From Piscinibacter sp. (GTDB lineage Bacteria; Pseudomonadota; Gammaproteobacteria; Burkholderiales; Burkholderiaceae_C): a stretch of 59,099 bases of DNA. A model generated the notes under the pieces. It ran no database searches and was not told the origin of the DNA. It was given only the letters and a program-made list of their open reading frames with translations. Where the stretch lies: the NCBI GenBank assembly GCA_017983795.1, contig JAGOAS010000025.1:1-59099 (forward strand), written 5' to 3'. Positions 31,177-41,161 of the stretch are shown here, one piece after another (within the stretch, counting starts at the first letter, position 1; each line of letters starts with the position of its first letter). A program made the position numbers and the translations under genes.

Positions 31177-32667
31177 ATGCGCGGTCGACACGGCCACCAT
31201 CACCGCAGCGACCTGGTTCGCATCGCCATCGAGGCGCTCGCCGAGCGTGGCCTGGAGCCGGAGTTCCCCGCCGCCGTGCAGCGGCAGCTGCAGGGCATCA
31301 CCGGGCCGGGCCGCGACGACGACGCGCGCATCCAGGACTTGCGCGCGCGGCTGTGGTGCTCGATCGACAACGACGACTCGCGCGACCTCGACCAGCTGAG
31401 CGTCTGCGAGCCGCTGCCGGGCGGCGATCTGCGCGTCTTCGTCGCGGTGGCCGACGTCGATGCCGTGGTGGCCAAGGATTCGGCCATCGACCGCCACGCC
31501 TGGACCAACACCAGCTCGATCTACACCTCGGCGCGCGTGTTCCCGATGCTGCCCGAGCGCCTCTCCACCGATCTGACCTCGCTGAACCCGGGCCAGGACC
31601 GGCTCGCGCTGGTGACCGAGATGGTGATCGCGGCCGACGCGACGATCACGCGCGCCTCGGTCTGCCGCGCCTGGGTGCACAACCATGCCCAGCTCGCCTA
31701 CGACGCGGTCTCGGCCTGGCTGGACGGCGAGGGAGCGCTGCCCGAGGCGGCGGCGCGCGTTGCCGGCCTCGACACGCAACTGCGCCTGCAAGACGAGCTG
31801 GCGCAGCGCCTGCGCGCGCGCCGCCACGAGCGCGGCTCGCTCGAGCTCGAGACCTTCCAGCCGCGCGCGGTATTCGAGGACGAGCGCATCGTCGACATCC
31901 GCCAGCAGGTGCACAACCGCGCGCGCCAGCTCATCGAGGAGCTGATGATCGCCACCAACGAATGCACGGCGCGGCAGCTGCAGGCGGCCGGCGTCGCTTC
32001 GCTGCGCCGCGTGGTGCGCTCGCCCGAGCGCTGGCTGCGCATCGTCGACCTGGCGCGCGAGTACGGCGTGCAGCTGCCCGCCGAGCCCGACTCGAAGGCG
32101 CTCGAAGCCTTCCTCGCCGAGCGCCACCGGGCCGATCCGCTGCGCTTCCCGGATCTCTCGCTGGTGGTCGTCAAGCTGATGGGCCCGGGCGAATACATCG
32201 TCGAGCAGCCCGGCGCGGAGCCGGTCGGCCACTTCGGCCTGGCGATCCAGGACTACACCCACTCCACCGCGCCGAACCGGCGCTTCCCCGACCTGGTTTC
32301 GCTGCGCATGGTCAAGGCTCATCTGGCCGGGCGCGCATCGCCTTACTCGCTGGCCGAGCTGACGGCGCTGGCGCGCCACTGCACCGCGCAGGAAGACGCG
32401 ATCCGCAAGGCCGAGCGGCGCGTGCGCAAGTCGGAGGCGGCGCTGCTGCTCGAATCGCGCGTCGGCGAGAGCTTCGACGCGGTCGTCACCGGCAGCGCCG
32501 AGGCCGACACCTGGGTGCGCATCCTCACCCCGCCGGCGGAGGGCAAGCTGGTGGCCGGCGGGCATGGGCTCGCGGTCGGGCGCCGGCTGCGCGTGAAGCT
32601 GGTGCGCGCCGATGTCGAACGCGGCTTCATCGACTTCGCGGCGAACGGCCGCGAGGGGCGCGGCTGA
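31177..32667 (+). CDS. Short RNB-domain exoribonuclease
   Basis: A 496-residue RNase II/R-family protein without the N-terminal cold-shock domains of RNase II (about 640 residues). The RNB domain starts near residue 55 and its active-site loop reads SIDNDDSRDLDQL: D64, D70 and D72 match three catalytic aspartates, while the fourth, D210 of E. coli RNase II, is Q73. The pattern HSTAPNRRFPDLVSLRMVKAHL near the end is the RNA-contacting motif, and an S1-like tail follows. It should degrade or trim RNA in the 3'-5' direction. The GAAGGAG ribosome site before the ATG is strong. It is placed at the end of the lol operon and may be co-transcribed. This short type is common in betaproteobacteria and cyanobacteria. 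Confidence 0.85.
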   Translation: MRGRHGHHHRSDLVRIAIEALAERGLEPEFPAAVQRQLQGITGPGRDDDARIQDLRARLWCSIDNDDSRDLDQLSVCEPLPGGDLRVFVAVADVDAVVAKDSAIDRHAWTNTSSIYTSARVFPMLPERLSTDLTSLNPGQDRLALVTEMVIAADATITRASVCRAWVHNHAQLAYDAVSAWLDGEGALPEAAARVAGLDTQLRLQDELAQRLRARRHERGSLELETFQPRAVFEDERIVDIRQQVHNRARQLIEELMIATNECTARQLQAAGVASLRRVVRSPERWLRIVDLAREYGVQLPAEPDSKALEAFLAERHRADPLRFPDLSLVVVKLMGPGEYIVEQPGAEPVGHFGLAIQDYTHSTAPNRRFPDLVSLRMVKAHLAGRASPYSLAELTALARHCTAQEDAIRKAERRVRKSEAALLLESRVGESFDAVVTGSAEADTWVRILTPPAEGKLVAGGHGLAVGRRLRVKLVRADVERGFIDFAANGREGRG

Positions 32668-33066
32668 CCGGGGCGCCGGTGGCCGGCGCGCCAGGGAGCC
32701 ACTGATCGCATGTGCGATGTCGGCGGGCTCGCTCGGCTCGCGACTTGGACGTGCATCGGTCCGAGCGGCAAAGGGCCGTGCGGGCCGCCCGCAGCGCTTC
32801 GATGAAGCGGCCGGCTGCGCCGGCTCCGCTGCGGTGCTCGGTCTCGCGGCCCCGCCGCGGAACTCACTTTGCGAGCTGCGCTCGCTCCGTTCAAACACCC
32901 GCGGCAAGCATGAAGACGAAGCGCGCGAGTACGCGCGCGGGCCACGAGCCCTGTGCTCCTCGCCGCTTCATAGGCGCGCCGCAGGCGGCCCGCACGGCCC
33001 TTTGCTGAACCAAAGGCGGCATGCCACATGTTCGCCTGCCGCGCCCGCAACGAAAGCGCAACCAGC
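32668..33066. other. Intergenic region filled by a palindromic repeat (copy A)
   Basis: About 400 bases without a gene between the convergent exoribonuclease and VWA genes. The dominant content is the repeat at 32757-33010. Short open frames here translate to arginine- and serine-rich shadows of the repeat. The repeat may serve as a bidirectional terminator or insulator. Confidence 0.7.
32757..33010. repeat. Long palindromic repeat, copy A
   Basis: The element is about 254 bp. Its ends are a 44-bp imperfect inverted repeat: 32767-32810, starting GGCAAAGGGCCGTGCGGGCC, against 32963-33006. Its core runs from about 32811 to 32962. A direct copy lies at 58415-58669, differing at only a small fraction of positions, and a diverged inverted relative lies at 58712-58945. 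No transposase is linked. Confidence 0.85.
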
Positions 33067-34113
33067 TCAGGCCACCCGCCCGAACCAAGCCACCGACAAG
33101 GCCGCAGCCGCCGCCACCAGCAGGGCGCCGAAGGCGGCAAACAGCGCGCTGATCTCGGTCTCCTTCTTCTCGACCACGAGGCGCGTCGAGAGGCCCTGGT
33201 AGACCTTCCTCAGGTCTTCGGCGCTGCCGGCGTAGAAGTAGTCGGCGCGGGTGATCTGGGCCACGGTCTTGAGCGCGTCTTCGTCGAGCCGCACGCGCAT
33301 CGACCAGCCTTCGAATCCGATGGTCTCGCCTTCCTTGGTGCCTATGCCCACGGTGTAGACGCGCACGCCGCGGTCGGCGGCCATCTTGGCCGCCTCCACC
33401 GGGTCGGGCCCGGTGGTGCGCTGGCCGTCGGTGAGCATGATGATCGCGGCCGAGCTGTACGAGCCCGGTTCCACCGGCGTGAAGTCGGGCCGGGGCTTGT
33501 CGTTCGGCCCCGGCGGCATGGCCTTCTGGCCGGTGATCTGCGAGAGGTCGATGCCGGCCTCGGGGAAGATCGTCGCCAGCGAGAGCACGATGCCGCTGCC
33601 GGTGGCGGTGCCGCGCTGCAGCTGGAAGCGGTCGATGGCCGCGTAGACGTCGTCGCGGCTGTGCGTGGGCGGCTGCACGATCGCCGCGGTGCCGGCGAAC
33701 TGCACCACCGCCACGCGCACGCTGCGCGGCAGCTCAGCGACGAAGGCCTTGGCGGCTTCCTGCGAGGCCACCAGCCGGTTGGGCAGCACGTCGGCGGCGC
33801 GCATGCTGCCCGACACGTCCATCGCCAGCACGATGGTCTCCTGCTGCGAGGGCAGGGTGATCACCGCGGCCGGGCGCGCCGCGGCGAGCAGCAGCACGGC
33901 GATGGCCACGAGCATCAGCGCCGGCGGCACGTGGCGCTTCCACCCGGCCGACTTGCCCATGGCCTGCTTGACGAGCGCGAGGTTGGCGTAGCGCAGCGCG
34001 GTCTTCTTGCGCCGCGCGAGCAGCCACAGGTAGGCCAGCACCAGCAGCGGCACGGCCACCAGCAGCCACAGCATGTCCGGCCAGATGAAGTTGAGCGGGA
34101 AGCCGTTCTTCAC
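33067..34113 (-). CDS. VWA-domain membrane protein, BatA/BatB-like
   Basis: A 348-residue inner-membrane protein. Two N-terminal hydrophobic segments (MLWLLVAVPLLVLAYLWLL and ALMLVAIAVLLLAAARP) lead to a von Willebrand A domain from about residue 92 with a complete MIDAS: DVSGSMR, a threonine in GTATGSG and TDGQ. A last membrane helix near residues 325-343 closes it. This is the Bat-protein layout, in which the VWA domain faces the periplasm and works with MoxR and DUF58 partners in envelope stress or protein assembly. The start is a GTG at 34113 overlapping the DUF58 stop (GTGA). Only one VWA gene is present, where many clusters have two. Confidence 0.87.
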   Translation of the reverse strand: MKNGFPLNFIWPDMLWLLVAVPLLVLAYLWLLARRKKTALRYANLALVKQAMGKSAGWKRHVPPALMLVAIAVLLLAAARPAAVITLPSQQETIVLAMDVSGSMRAADVLPNRLVASQEAAKAFVAELPRSVRVAVVQFAGTAAIVQPPTHSRDDVYAAIDRFQLQRGTATGSGIVLSLATIFPEAGIDLSQITGQKAMPPGPNDKPRPDFTPVEPGSYSSAAIIMLTDGQRTTGPDPVEAAKMAADRGVRVYTVGIGTKEGETIGFEGWSMRVRLDEDALKTVAQITRADYFYAGSAEDLRKVYQGLSTRLVVEKKETEISALFAAFGALLVAAAAALSVAWFGRVA

Positions 34114-35049
34114 GACGCCCTCCGCGCCTCGTTGCGCACCAGGTGGGCCGGCGCGCCGCCGCTGGCCAGGCGCGCGCGCTGGCGGCGCAGATCGGCGAAG
34201 CGCAGGATGGCGTCGAGCAGATCGTCGTCGGTGGCGAGCTCGAGCGTGTCGACGCCGGCCGCCGCCAGCGAGCTCAGCAGCGCGTCCTCACGCGCGCGCG
34301 CCGCGGCGGCGAAGCGCGCGCGAAAACCTGCGTCATGCGTGTCGACGAGCAGTTGCTCGCCGGTCTCGGCGTCGCGCATGGTCACCAGGCCGAGGTCCGG
34401 CAGCGCCATCTCCAGCGGGTCGAACAGGCGCACGGCGGTCACGTCGTGGCGGCGCGAGAGCTCGGCCAGCGCCTGCTCCCAGCCCGGCGGGCTGATGAAG
34501 TCGGAGATCACGAACACCGTGCTGCGGCGCTTCACGATGCGCTGGCCGGCGATCAGCAGGTCGCGCAGCTGCGTGGCGCCGGGCGGCGCTTCGGCCGGGC
34601 GCTGCGCCATGCGCTGCAGCAGGTGCAGCACGTGCAGACGGCCGGCGCGCGCCGGGATCACGGTGTCGACCTCGGTGCCGTAGAGCAGGGCGCCGACGCG
34701 GTTGCCGTGGCGCGTCAAGAGGCGCGCCAGCACGCCGGTGAATTCGCGCGCCACGGCGCGCTTGGCGCGGGTGTCGGAACCGAAGTCGACGCTGGCGCTG
34801 AGGTCGACCAGAAACCAGGCGGCCAGCTCGCGGTCTTCGGTGAACTGGCGCACGTAGGGCTGCTGCAGCCGCGCGGTGACGTTCCAGTCGATGTGGCGCA
34901 CGTCGTCGTGGTGCTGGTATTCGCGCAGGTCGGCGAGGTCGAGCCCCGCGCCGCGCATCAGCGTGCGGTAGTCGCCCTGCAGCAGGCCGTCGAGACGGCG
35001 GATCACCGTCCATTCCAGACGGCGCAGCAGGGCTTCCGAATCGGCAGCC

Positions 35050-35078
<29 letters not shown>
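34110..35078 (-). CDS. DUF58 protein
   Basis: A 322-residue DUF58 family protein. The diagnostic block is GDYRTLMRGAGLDLADLREYQHHDDVRHIDWNVTAR, followed by a degenerate VWA-like fold starting at AAWFLVDLSASVDFGS. DUF58 proteins are almost always linked with MoxR ATPases and VWA membrane proteins and are thought to act as an adaptor between them; the exact function is not known. The ATG at 35078 lies 29 bases inside the end of moxR, and its stop overlaps the VWA GTG, so the three proteins are probably made in fixed ratio. Confidence 0.88.
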
Positions 35079-36069
<991 letters not shown>

Positions 36070-36078
36070 GGGGCTCCT

Positions 36079-37074
36079 TCAGAAGGGCGGCATGCCCGCG
36101 CCCTGGGCGGCGTTCTCGATCGGCACCGCGAAGCCGATGCCGACGAAGACGCGCTGCTTGGTCGGGTTGAGGATGGCGGTGACGATGCCGACCACCTCGC
36201 CCTCCATCGTCACCAGCGGCCCGCCGCTGTTGCCCGGGTTGGCCGCGGCGTCGAACTGGATCAGGTTGGTCAGCATGCGTTCGCCCTCGGGCGAGCGGAA
36301 TTCGCGCTTGAGGCCGGAGACGACGCCCTCCGAGGCCGAGGGGCCGATGCCGAAGGGGAAGCCCACCGCCAGCACGCGCTCGCCGGGCTGCAGGTCGGCC
36401 GTGCTGCGCATGGTGGCGGCATACAGGTCGTCGGGGATCTTGCTGGCGCGCAGCACGGCGAGGTCGTGCTCGGGCATCACGGACAGCAGCTTGGCATCGG
36501 CCTCCAGGCCGTCCATGAAGGTGACGCGCACGCGCTCGGCGCCCATCACCACGTGCAGGTTGGTGAGGATGGTGCCGTTGTCGACGATCACCACGCCGGT
36601 GCCCACGCCGCGCTCCTCGAAGCCGGGCAGCTCGCCGCTGTCGCGCTTCGGGCGCGCGTCGTCGCTGCCGGGCGCGTCGCGGCGCAGCTTCTTGTCGGCA
36701 TGTGGCGATTCGCCCACGCGGTCGTAGCCGACCACGCGCACCACCGAGGGAATGATCTTCTCGTAGGCCTTGGCGCCGGCCGAGGCGAGCGGCTTGTCGG
36801 CGATCGACTGGCGCACCAGGTGATCGATCTGCTCGAACGTGAGCGCTGCGGGTGGCTTGGGCCCGCTGCGCCACAGCAGGGCGGCGAGCACGAGAACGAG
36901 CAGGGCGGCGGCCCACAGCGCGCGCTCGTGGCGGCCGGCGAAGGCGCGCAGGCGGGAGCGCGGCGCGCGGGCTTGCTGCGGCTCAGCCGCCGGCGCACCC
37001 GTCGGTTCGGGCGGCGGCACGAGGTCGGCGGCGACCCCCCGGCGAGATCGGCTGTACAGCGGTGCCTTTTTCAT
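36079..37074 (-). CDS. Membrane-anchored trypsin-like serine protease, no PDZ
   Basis: A 331-residue serine protease of the HtrA/DegP-like S1C type but lacking a PDZ domain. The first 50 residues are cytoplasmic and rich in proline and arginine; a single membrane helix ALWAAALLVLVLAALLW (about 52-68) anchors it, so the protease faces the periplasm. The catalytic triad is complete: histidine in LTNLHVVMG, aspartate in PEHDLAVLR and serine in NPGNSGGPLV. It starts the operon that continues with moxR, DUF58 and VWA genes. That placement suggests it processes substrates or partners of the MoxR/VWA system in envelope quality control. The first gene of the unit, divergent from tatD with 111 bases between. 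Confidence 0.87.
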   Translation of the reverse strand: MKKAPLYSRSRRGVAADLVPPPEPTGAPAAEPQQARAPRSRLRAFAGRHERALWAAALLVLVLAALLWRSGPKPPAALTFEQIDHLVRQSIADKPLASAGAKAYEKIIPSVVRVVGYDRVGESPHADKKLRRDAPGSDDARPKRDSGELPGFEERGVGTGVVIVDNGTILTNLHVVMGAERVRVTFMDGLEADAKLLSVMPEHDLAVLRASKIPDDLYAATMRSTADLQPGERVLAVGFPFGIGPSASEGVVSGLKREFRSPEGERMLTNLIQFDAAANPGNSGGPLVTMEGEVVGIVTAILNPTKQRVFVGIGFAVPIENAAQGAGMPPF

Positions 37075-37185
37075 CGGCTGCTCCGGCGCGGCGCCTGATC
37101 CAGCAGACCAGGACGGGATGCGCTGCTACGGTAGCACGACCGGCGCTCCGGTGTCAGCGCCGTCGCAGCAGGCATCATCGCGCCC

Positions 37186-37992
37186 ATGTGGATCGACACG
37201 CACTGCCACCTCGACGCCCCGGAGTTCGACACCGACCGCGACGCCGTGGTGGCGCGCGCCCGCGCCGCCGGCGTGGCGCAGCTGGTGCTGCCGGCGGTGG
37301 AGGTGGCGCATTTCGCGGCGCTGCGCGCGCTGGCGCGCACGCACGGCTTCGCCTACGCGCTCGGCATCCACCCGCTCTACGTGCATCGCGCGGCCGACGA
37401 AGATCTGGCGCGGCTCGACGCCGAACTCGCCGCGCAGCGCGACGACCCGCTGCTGGTGGCCGTCGGCGAGATCGGGCTGGATCACTTCGTGCCCGGGCTG
37501 GACCGCGAGCGCCAGGAGCGCTTCTACGTCGAGCAGCTGAAGATCGCGCGGCGCCACGGCCTGCCGGTGATCCTGCATGTGCGGCGCTCGGCCGATGCCC
37601 TGCTCAAGCACTTGCGCCGCGTCGAGGTCGGCGGCGGCATCGCCCATGCCTTCAACGGCAGCGCGCAGCAGGCGCAGGCCTTCGTCGAGCTCGGCTTGCG
37701 GCTCGGCTTCGGCGGCGCGGCCACCTTCGACCGCGCCCTGCAGATCCGCGAGCTGGCGCGCACGCTGGCGCTGGACAGCATCGTGGTCGAGACCGACGCG
37801 CCCGACATCCCGCCGCACTGGCTCTACCGCACGGCCGTGCAGCGCGCCGCCGGCGAGGCGAGCCGCAACGAACCGGCCGAGCTGCCGCGCATCGGCGCGC
37901 TGCTGGCGGGGCTGCGCGGCATGGCGGTGGACGAGTTCGCCGCGGCCACCGCCGCCAACGCCCGCGCCGCGCTGCCGCGGCTCGCGGCATGA
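37186..37992 (+). CDS. tatD: TatD-family metal-dependent DNase
   Basis: A 268-residue TIM-barrel hydrolase of the TatD family, metal-dependent nucleases linked to DNA repair and to RNA or D-aminoacyl-tRNA quality control. Metal ligands are seen in MWIDTHCHLD (H6, H8), VGEIGLDHF, LPVILHVRRS, AHAFNGS and ETDAPD. The length is standard. The start ATG at 37186 gives the family N-terminus. Its stop overlaps the DNA glycosylase start (ATGA), the first of several overlaps in a four-gene rightward operon. Confidence 0.92.
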   Translation: MWIDTHCHLDAPEFDTDRDAVVARARAAGVAQLVLPAVEVAHFAALRALARTHGFAYALGIHPLYVHRAADEDLARLDAELAAQRDDPLLVAVGEIGLDHFVPGLDRERQERFYVEQLKIARRHGLPVILHVRRSADALLKHLRRVEVGGGIAHAFNGSAQQAQAFVELGLRLGFGGAATFDRALQIRELARTLALDSIVVETDAPDIPPHWLYRTAVQRAAGEASRNEPAELPRIGALLAGLRGMAVDEFAAATAANARAALPRLAA

Positions 37993-38489
37993 GCGGCGAA
38001 GAGCTGCACGGGCTGGCCCCGGTGGTCGGCCGCGAGACGCGCCTGGTCGTGCTGGGCAGCTTCCCGAGCGTCGCCTCCCTGCGCGCGCAGCAGTACTACG
38101 CCCACCCGCGCAATCACTTCTGGCCGCTGCTCTCGGCGATCTGGGGCGTGGACCTGGTGGCCATGCCCTACCGCGCGCGGCTGGCCGAGGTGAAGCGCCG
38201 CGGGCTGGGCATCTGGGACGTCTACGCCCGCTGCCGCCGCGAGGGCAGCCTGGACAGCGCGATCGAGGACAGCGTGCCCAACGACCTCGCGAGCCTGAAG
38301 CGCCGCGCGCCGAAGCTGGAAGCGGTGGCGCACAACGGCGGCGAGTCGGCGCGCGCCATGGGCGTCACGCGCGCGCTGGGCGTGGCGGTGATCCGCCTGC
38401 CTTCCACCAGCCCGGCCAATGCGAGCTGGAGTTTCGAGCGCAAGCTGGCGGCCTGGCGTGCCGCCTTTGCAGCGCATGGATTGACATGA
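37989..38489 (+). CDS. DNA-deoxyinosine (hypoxanthine-type) glycosylase, UDG superfamily
   Basis: A 166-residue protein of the uracil-DNA glycosylase superfamily, hypoxanthine-DNA glycosylase branch (family 6). The mark is LVVLGSFPSVASLRAQQYYAHPRNHFWPLLSAI, cut here as GSFPSVASL and YYAHPRNHFW; the C-terminal loop is LPSTSPANASWS. It would remove deaminated adenine from DNA and start base excision repair. The start is set by the ATGA overlap with tatD; longer upstream readings are shadows of tatD. Placement after a TatD nuclease gene suggests a DNA maintenance pair. Confidence 0.82.
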   Translation: MSGEELHGLAPVVGRETRLVVLGSFPSVASLRAQQYYAHPRNHFWPLLSAIWGVDLVAMPYRARLAEVKRRGLGIWDVYARCRREGSLDSAIEDSVPNDLASLKRRAPKLEAVAHNGGESARAMGVTRALGVAVIRLPSTSPANASWSFERKLAAWRAAFAAHGLT

Positions 38490-39268
38490 CAACGAAGAAG
38501 AACACCGCGATCGAGCTGGCGCAGGCCACCCTCTCCGAGCACGACGGCGTGCGCTACCTGCATCTGGGCACGCCCTGGGTGCAGGGCGCGATGCGGCTGA
38601 AGAAGCCGGCGCAGATCGAGCTCGAGTACGTGCAGCGCATGATGGCCTGGATGCTGCTGCGGCCCGCCGGCGAGCTGGCGCGCGGCCACGCCGTGCAGCT
38701 CGGCCTGGGCGCCGGCGCCATCACGCGCTTCACGCAGGGCGTGATGAAGATGCAGACCACGGTGGTCGAGCTCAACCCGTCGGTCATCGCCGCGAACCGC
38801 GCGTATTTCCGCCTGCCGGCCGAGGGCCAGCGTTTTCAGGTGCTCGAGATGGACGCACAAACCTGGGTCGACGAGGTCGCCGAGCCCGGCGCGGCCGACG
38901 TGCTGTGCGTCGACCTCTACGACCACGAGGCCGCCGGCCCGGTGCTCGACAGCGCGGCCTTCTACCGCGGCTGCGCGCGCGCGCTCGCCGAAGGCGGGGT
39001 GATGAGCGTCAACCTGTTCGGCCGCCATGCCAGCTTCGCGCGCAGCGCGGCGCGCATCGCCGCCGCCTTCGAGGGCGGCACGGTGATCTCGCTGCAGCCG
39101 ACGCGCGAGGGCAACACCATCGTGCTCGCGCTCAAGCACGCCAGTCTTCCCGAACGTGAAGAACTCGCCGCCCGGGCGCTGCAGATCGATACCCGCTACG
39201 GCTTGCCGGCGCGAAAATGGCTGCGCATGATCCGTCCGTTGCCGGACTCCGTCCTCGCCCGCCCATGA
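38486..39268 (+). CDS. Spermidine-synthase-like methyltransferase-fold protein
   Basis: A 260-residue protein with a Rossmann methyltransferase/spermidine-synthase fold. Visible parts are LGTPWVQGAMRLKKPAQIELEYVQRMMAWML, the nucleotide-binding LGLGAGAITRF, TTVVELNPSVIAAN with an acidic ligand, and DVLCVDLYDHEA. It lacks the clear polyamine-binding motifs of SpeE, so aminopropyl transfer is doubtful and the substrate is unknown. It overlaps both neighbours by four bases (ATGA at each end), with the DNA glycosylase gene before and the GspE-like ATPase after it. Confidence 0.75.
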   Translation: MTTKKNTAIELAQATLSEHDGVRYLHLGTPWVQGAMRLKKPAQIELEYVQRMMAWMLLRPAGELARGHAVQLGLGAGAITRFTQGVMKMQTTVVELNPSVIAANRAYFRLPAEGQRFQVLEMDAQTWVDEVAEPGAADVLCVDLYDHEAAGPVLDSAAFYRGCARALAEGGVMSVNLFGRHASFARSAARIAAAFEGGTVISLQPTREGNTIVLALKHASLPEREELAARALQIDTRYGLPARKWLRMIRPLPDSVLARP

Positions 39269-41055
39269 ACGCTCCCGAACTGCACATCGACAAGCCGCAC
39301 GTCGGCCCGCTGGACTGGCGCGTGCTGCTGCGCTGGCTGCGCAAGGACGGCGTGCTCAGCGAGGAGGTGGCGCGCGCCACCGAGAAGCGCTTCCACGGCG
39401 CCGACAGCCGGCTGCACCCGCTGGTGCGCATCGCCGGCCTCGGCCTCGTGCGCGAGAAGGATCCGGGCAAGGGCCGCGCGCTCGACGTGGAGGCGCTCAC
39501 CGAGTGGCTGGCCGAGCGCGTCAGGATGCCCTACCTGCGCATCGACCCGCTCAAGGTCGACGTCGGCCGCGTCGCCGAGGTGATGTCGATCAGCTATGCC
39601 GAGCGCCGCCGCGCGCTGCCGTTGAACGTCGGCCTGCGCGACGTGACCATCGCCACCTGCGAGCCCTGCGACATCGGCTGGGTGCCTGAGATCGAAGCGC
39701 ACACCGGCAAGCCGGTCAAGCTGGTGGTGGCCAGCCCCGCCGAGCTGCAGAAGTACACCACCGAGTTCTACAGCCTGTCGCGCTCGGTGCGCGCCGCCAT
39801 CAAGACCGGCGAGACCTCCGCCATCGCGAGCTTCGAGCAGCTCGTCGAGCTCGGCCGCAGCAACAAGCAGCTCGACGCCAACGACCAGGGCGTGGTGCAG
39901 GTGGTCGACTGGCTGTGGCAGTACGCCTTCGACCAGCGCGCCAGCGACATCCACCTCGAGCCGCGCCGCGAGCGCTCGGTGATCCGCTTCCGCATCGACG
40001 GCGTGATGCACAACGTCTACCAGGTGCCGCCGGGCGTGATGAACGCGATGATCGCGCGCGTCAAGCTGCTCGGCCGCATGGACGTGGTCGAGAAGCGCCG
40101 CCCGCTGGACGGCCGCATCAAGACGCGCAACCCGGCCGGCGAGGAAGTCGAGATGCGCCTGTCGACGCTGCCCACCGCCTTCGGCGAGAAGATGGTGATG
40201 CGCATCTTCGACCCCGAGACCACCGTCAAGAGCATCGACGCGCTCGGCTTCGGCACGCACGACGGCAAGCGCTGGGAAGAGCTGATCACGCAGGCGCACG
40301 GCATCATCCTCGTCACCGGCCCGACCGGCTCGGGCAAGACCACCACGCTGTACTCGACGCTGCGCCGCCTGGCCACCGACGAGGTGAACGTCTGCACCGT
40401 GGAAGACCCGATCGAGATGATCCAGCCGGCGCTCAACCAGACGCAGGTGCAGCCGGCCATCGAGCTCAACTTCGCCGAGGGCCTGCGCGCGCTGATGCGC
40501 CAGGACCCGGACATCATCATGGTCGGCGAGATCCGCGATCTGGAGACCGCCGAGATGGCGATCCAGGCCGCGCTCACCGGCCACCTCGTCTTCAGCACGC
40601 TGCACACCAACGATTCGGTCTCGGCCATCACGCGGCTCGAAGACCTGGGCGTGCCGCCCTACCTGATCGGCGCGACGGTGATCGGCGTGCTCGCGCAGCG
40701 CCTGGTGCGCACGCTGTGCCCCAGCTGCAAGCAGCCCGACGACGCGCTCTCGCGCGACGACCTGAGCGAGTTCGTCAAGCCCTGGCGCCTGACCGGCGGC
40801 GTCAAGCCCTACAAGCCGGTCGGCTGCCTGGAGTGCCGCATGACCGGCTACCGCGGCCGCGCCGGCCTCTACGAGCTGCTGACCGTCGGCGAGGAGGAGC
40901 GCCAGTGCATCTCGCCCAGCACCGACGTGGCGCGCCTGCGCAAGCACGCGCTGCACGGCGGCCTGCGCCCGCTGCGCGTGGCCGGGGCGATGAAGGTGGC
41001 CGAAGGCCTGACCACGCTCGAAGAAGTGCTGCGCGCCACGCCTGCGTGGCAGTGA
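39265..41055 (+). CDS. GspE/PilB-family secretion or pilus assembly ATPase
   Basis: A 596-residue ATPase of the type II secretion/type IV pilus family. The N-terminal MshEN-like domain covers about residues 60-170. The ATPase core has ASDIHLEP, Walker A GPTGSGKTTTLYS with K358, the Asp box CTVEDPIEM, Walker B DPDIIMVGEIRD, the His box HLVFSTLHTNDS, and the tetracysteine zinc site CPSC and CLEC. It would drive pseudopilus or pilus fibre growth from the cytoplasmic face. No pilin, GspF/PilC or other secretion gene is nearby, so it is an isolated copy, typical of some betaproteobacteria. The start at 39265 is set by the ATGA overlap with the preceding gene. Confidence 0.88.
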   Translation: MNAPELHIDKPHVGPLDWRVLLRWLRKDGVLSEEVARATEKRFHGADSRLHPLVRIAGLGLVREKDPGKGRALDVEALTEWLAERVRMPYLRIDPLKVDVGRVAEVMSISYAERRRALPLNVGLRDVTIATCEPCDIGWVPEIEAHTGKPVKLVVASPAELQKYTTEFYSLSRSVRAAIKTGETSAIASFEQLVELGRSNKQLDANDQGVVQVVDWLWQYAFDQRASDIHLEPRRERSVIRFRIDGVMHNVYQVPPGVMNAMIARVKLLGRMDVVEKRRPLDGRIKTRNPAGEEVEMRLSTLPTAFGEKMVMRIFDPETTVKSIDALGFGTHDGKRWEELITQAHGIILVTGPTGSGKTTTLYSTLRRLATDEVNVCTVEDPIEMIQPALNQTQVQPAIELNFAEGLRALMRQDPDIIMVGEIRDLETAEMAIQAALTGHLVFSTLHTNDSVSAITRLEDLGVPPYLIGATVIGVLAQRLVRTLCPSCKQPDDALSRDDLSEFVKPWRLTGGVKPYKPVGCLECRMTGYRGRAGLYELLTVGEEERQCISPSTDVARLRKHALHGGLRPLRVAGAMKVAEGLTTLEEVLRATPAWQ

Positions 41056-41161
41056 GCGCAGCGCCCCGCTACGTGTAAACCACACGAGAGGCCTGGGGAT
41101 GCCTGCCTAGAATCCGCCGCGGACAGCTTGTTGACAGGGTTCGTTTCGGAGGAGACAGGTA

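Noticed and set aside
32712-33202. Arginine/serine-rich open frames in the repeat regions at 32.8 and 58.5 kb
   Set aside because: They are translations of palindromic repeats, recur with the repeats and have no ribosome sites.
41131-41136. TTGACA as -35 box for tctB
   Set aside because: It lies only 26 bases before the start codon, leaving no room for a -10 box and leader. TAGAAT at 41108-41113 is a better but unproven -10 candidate.
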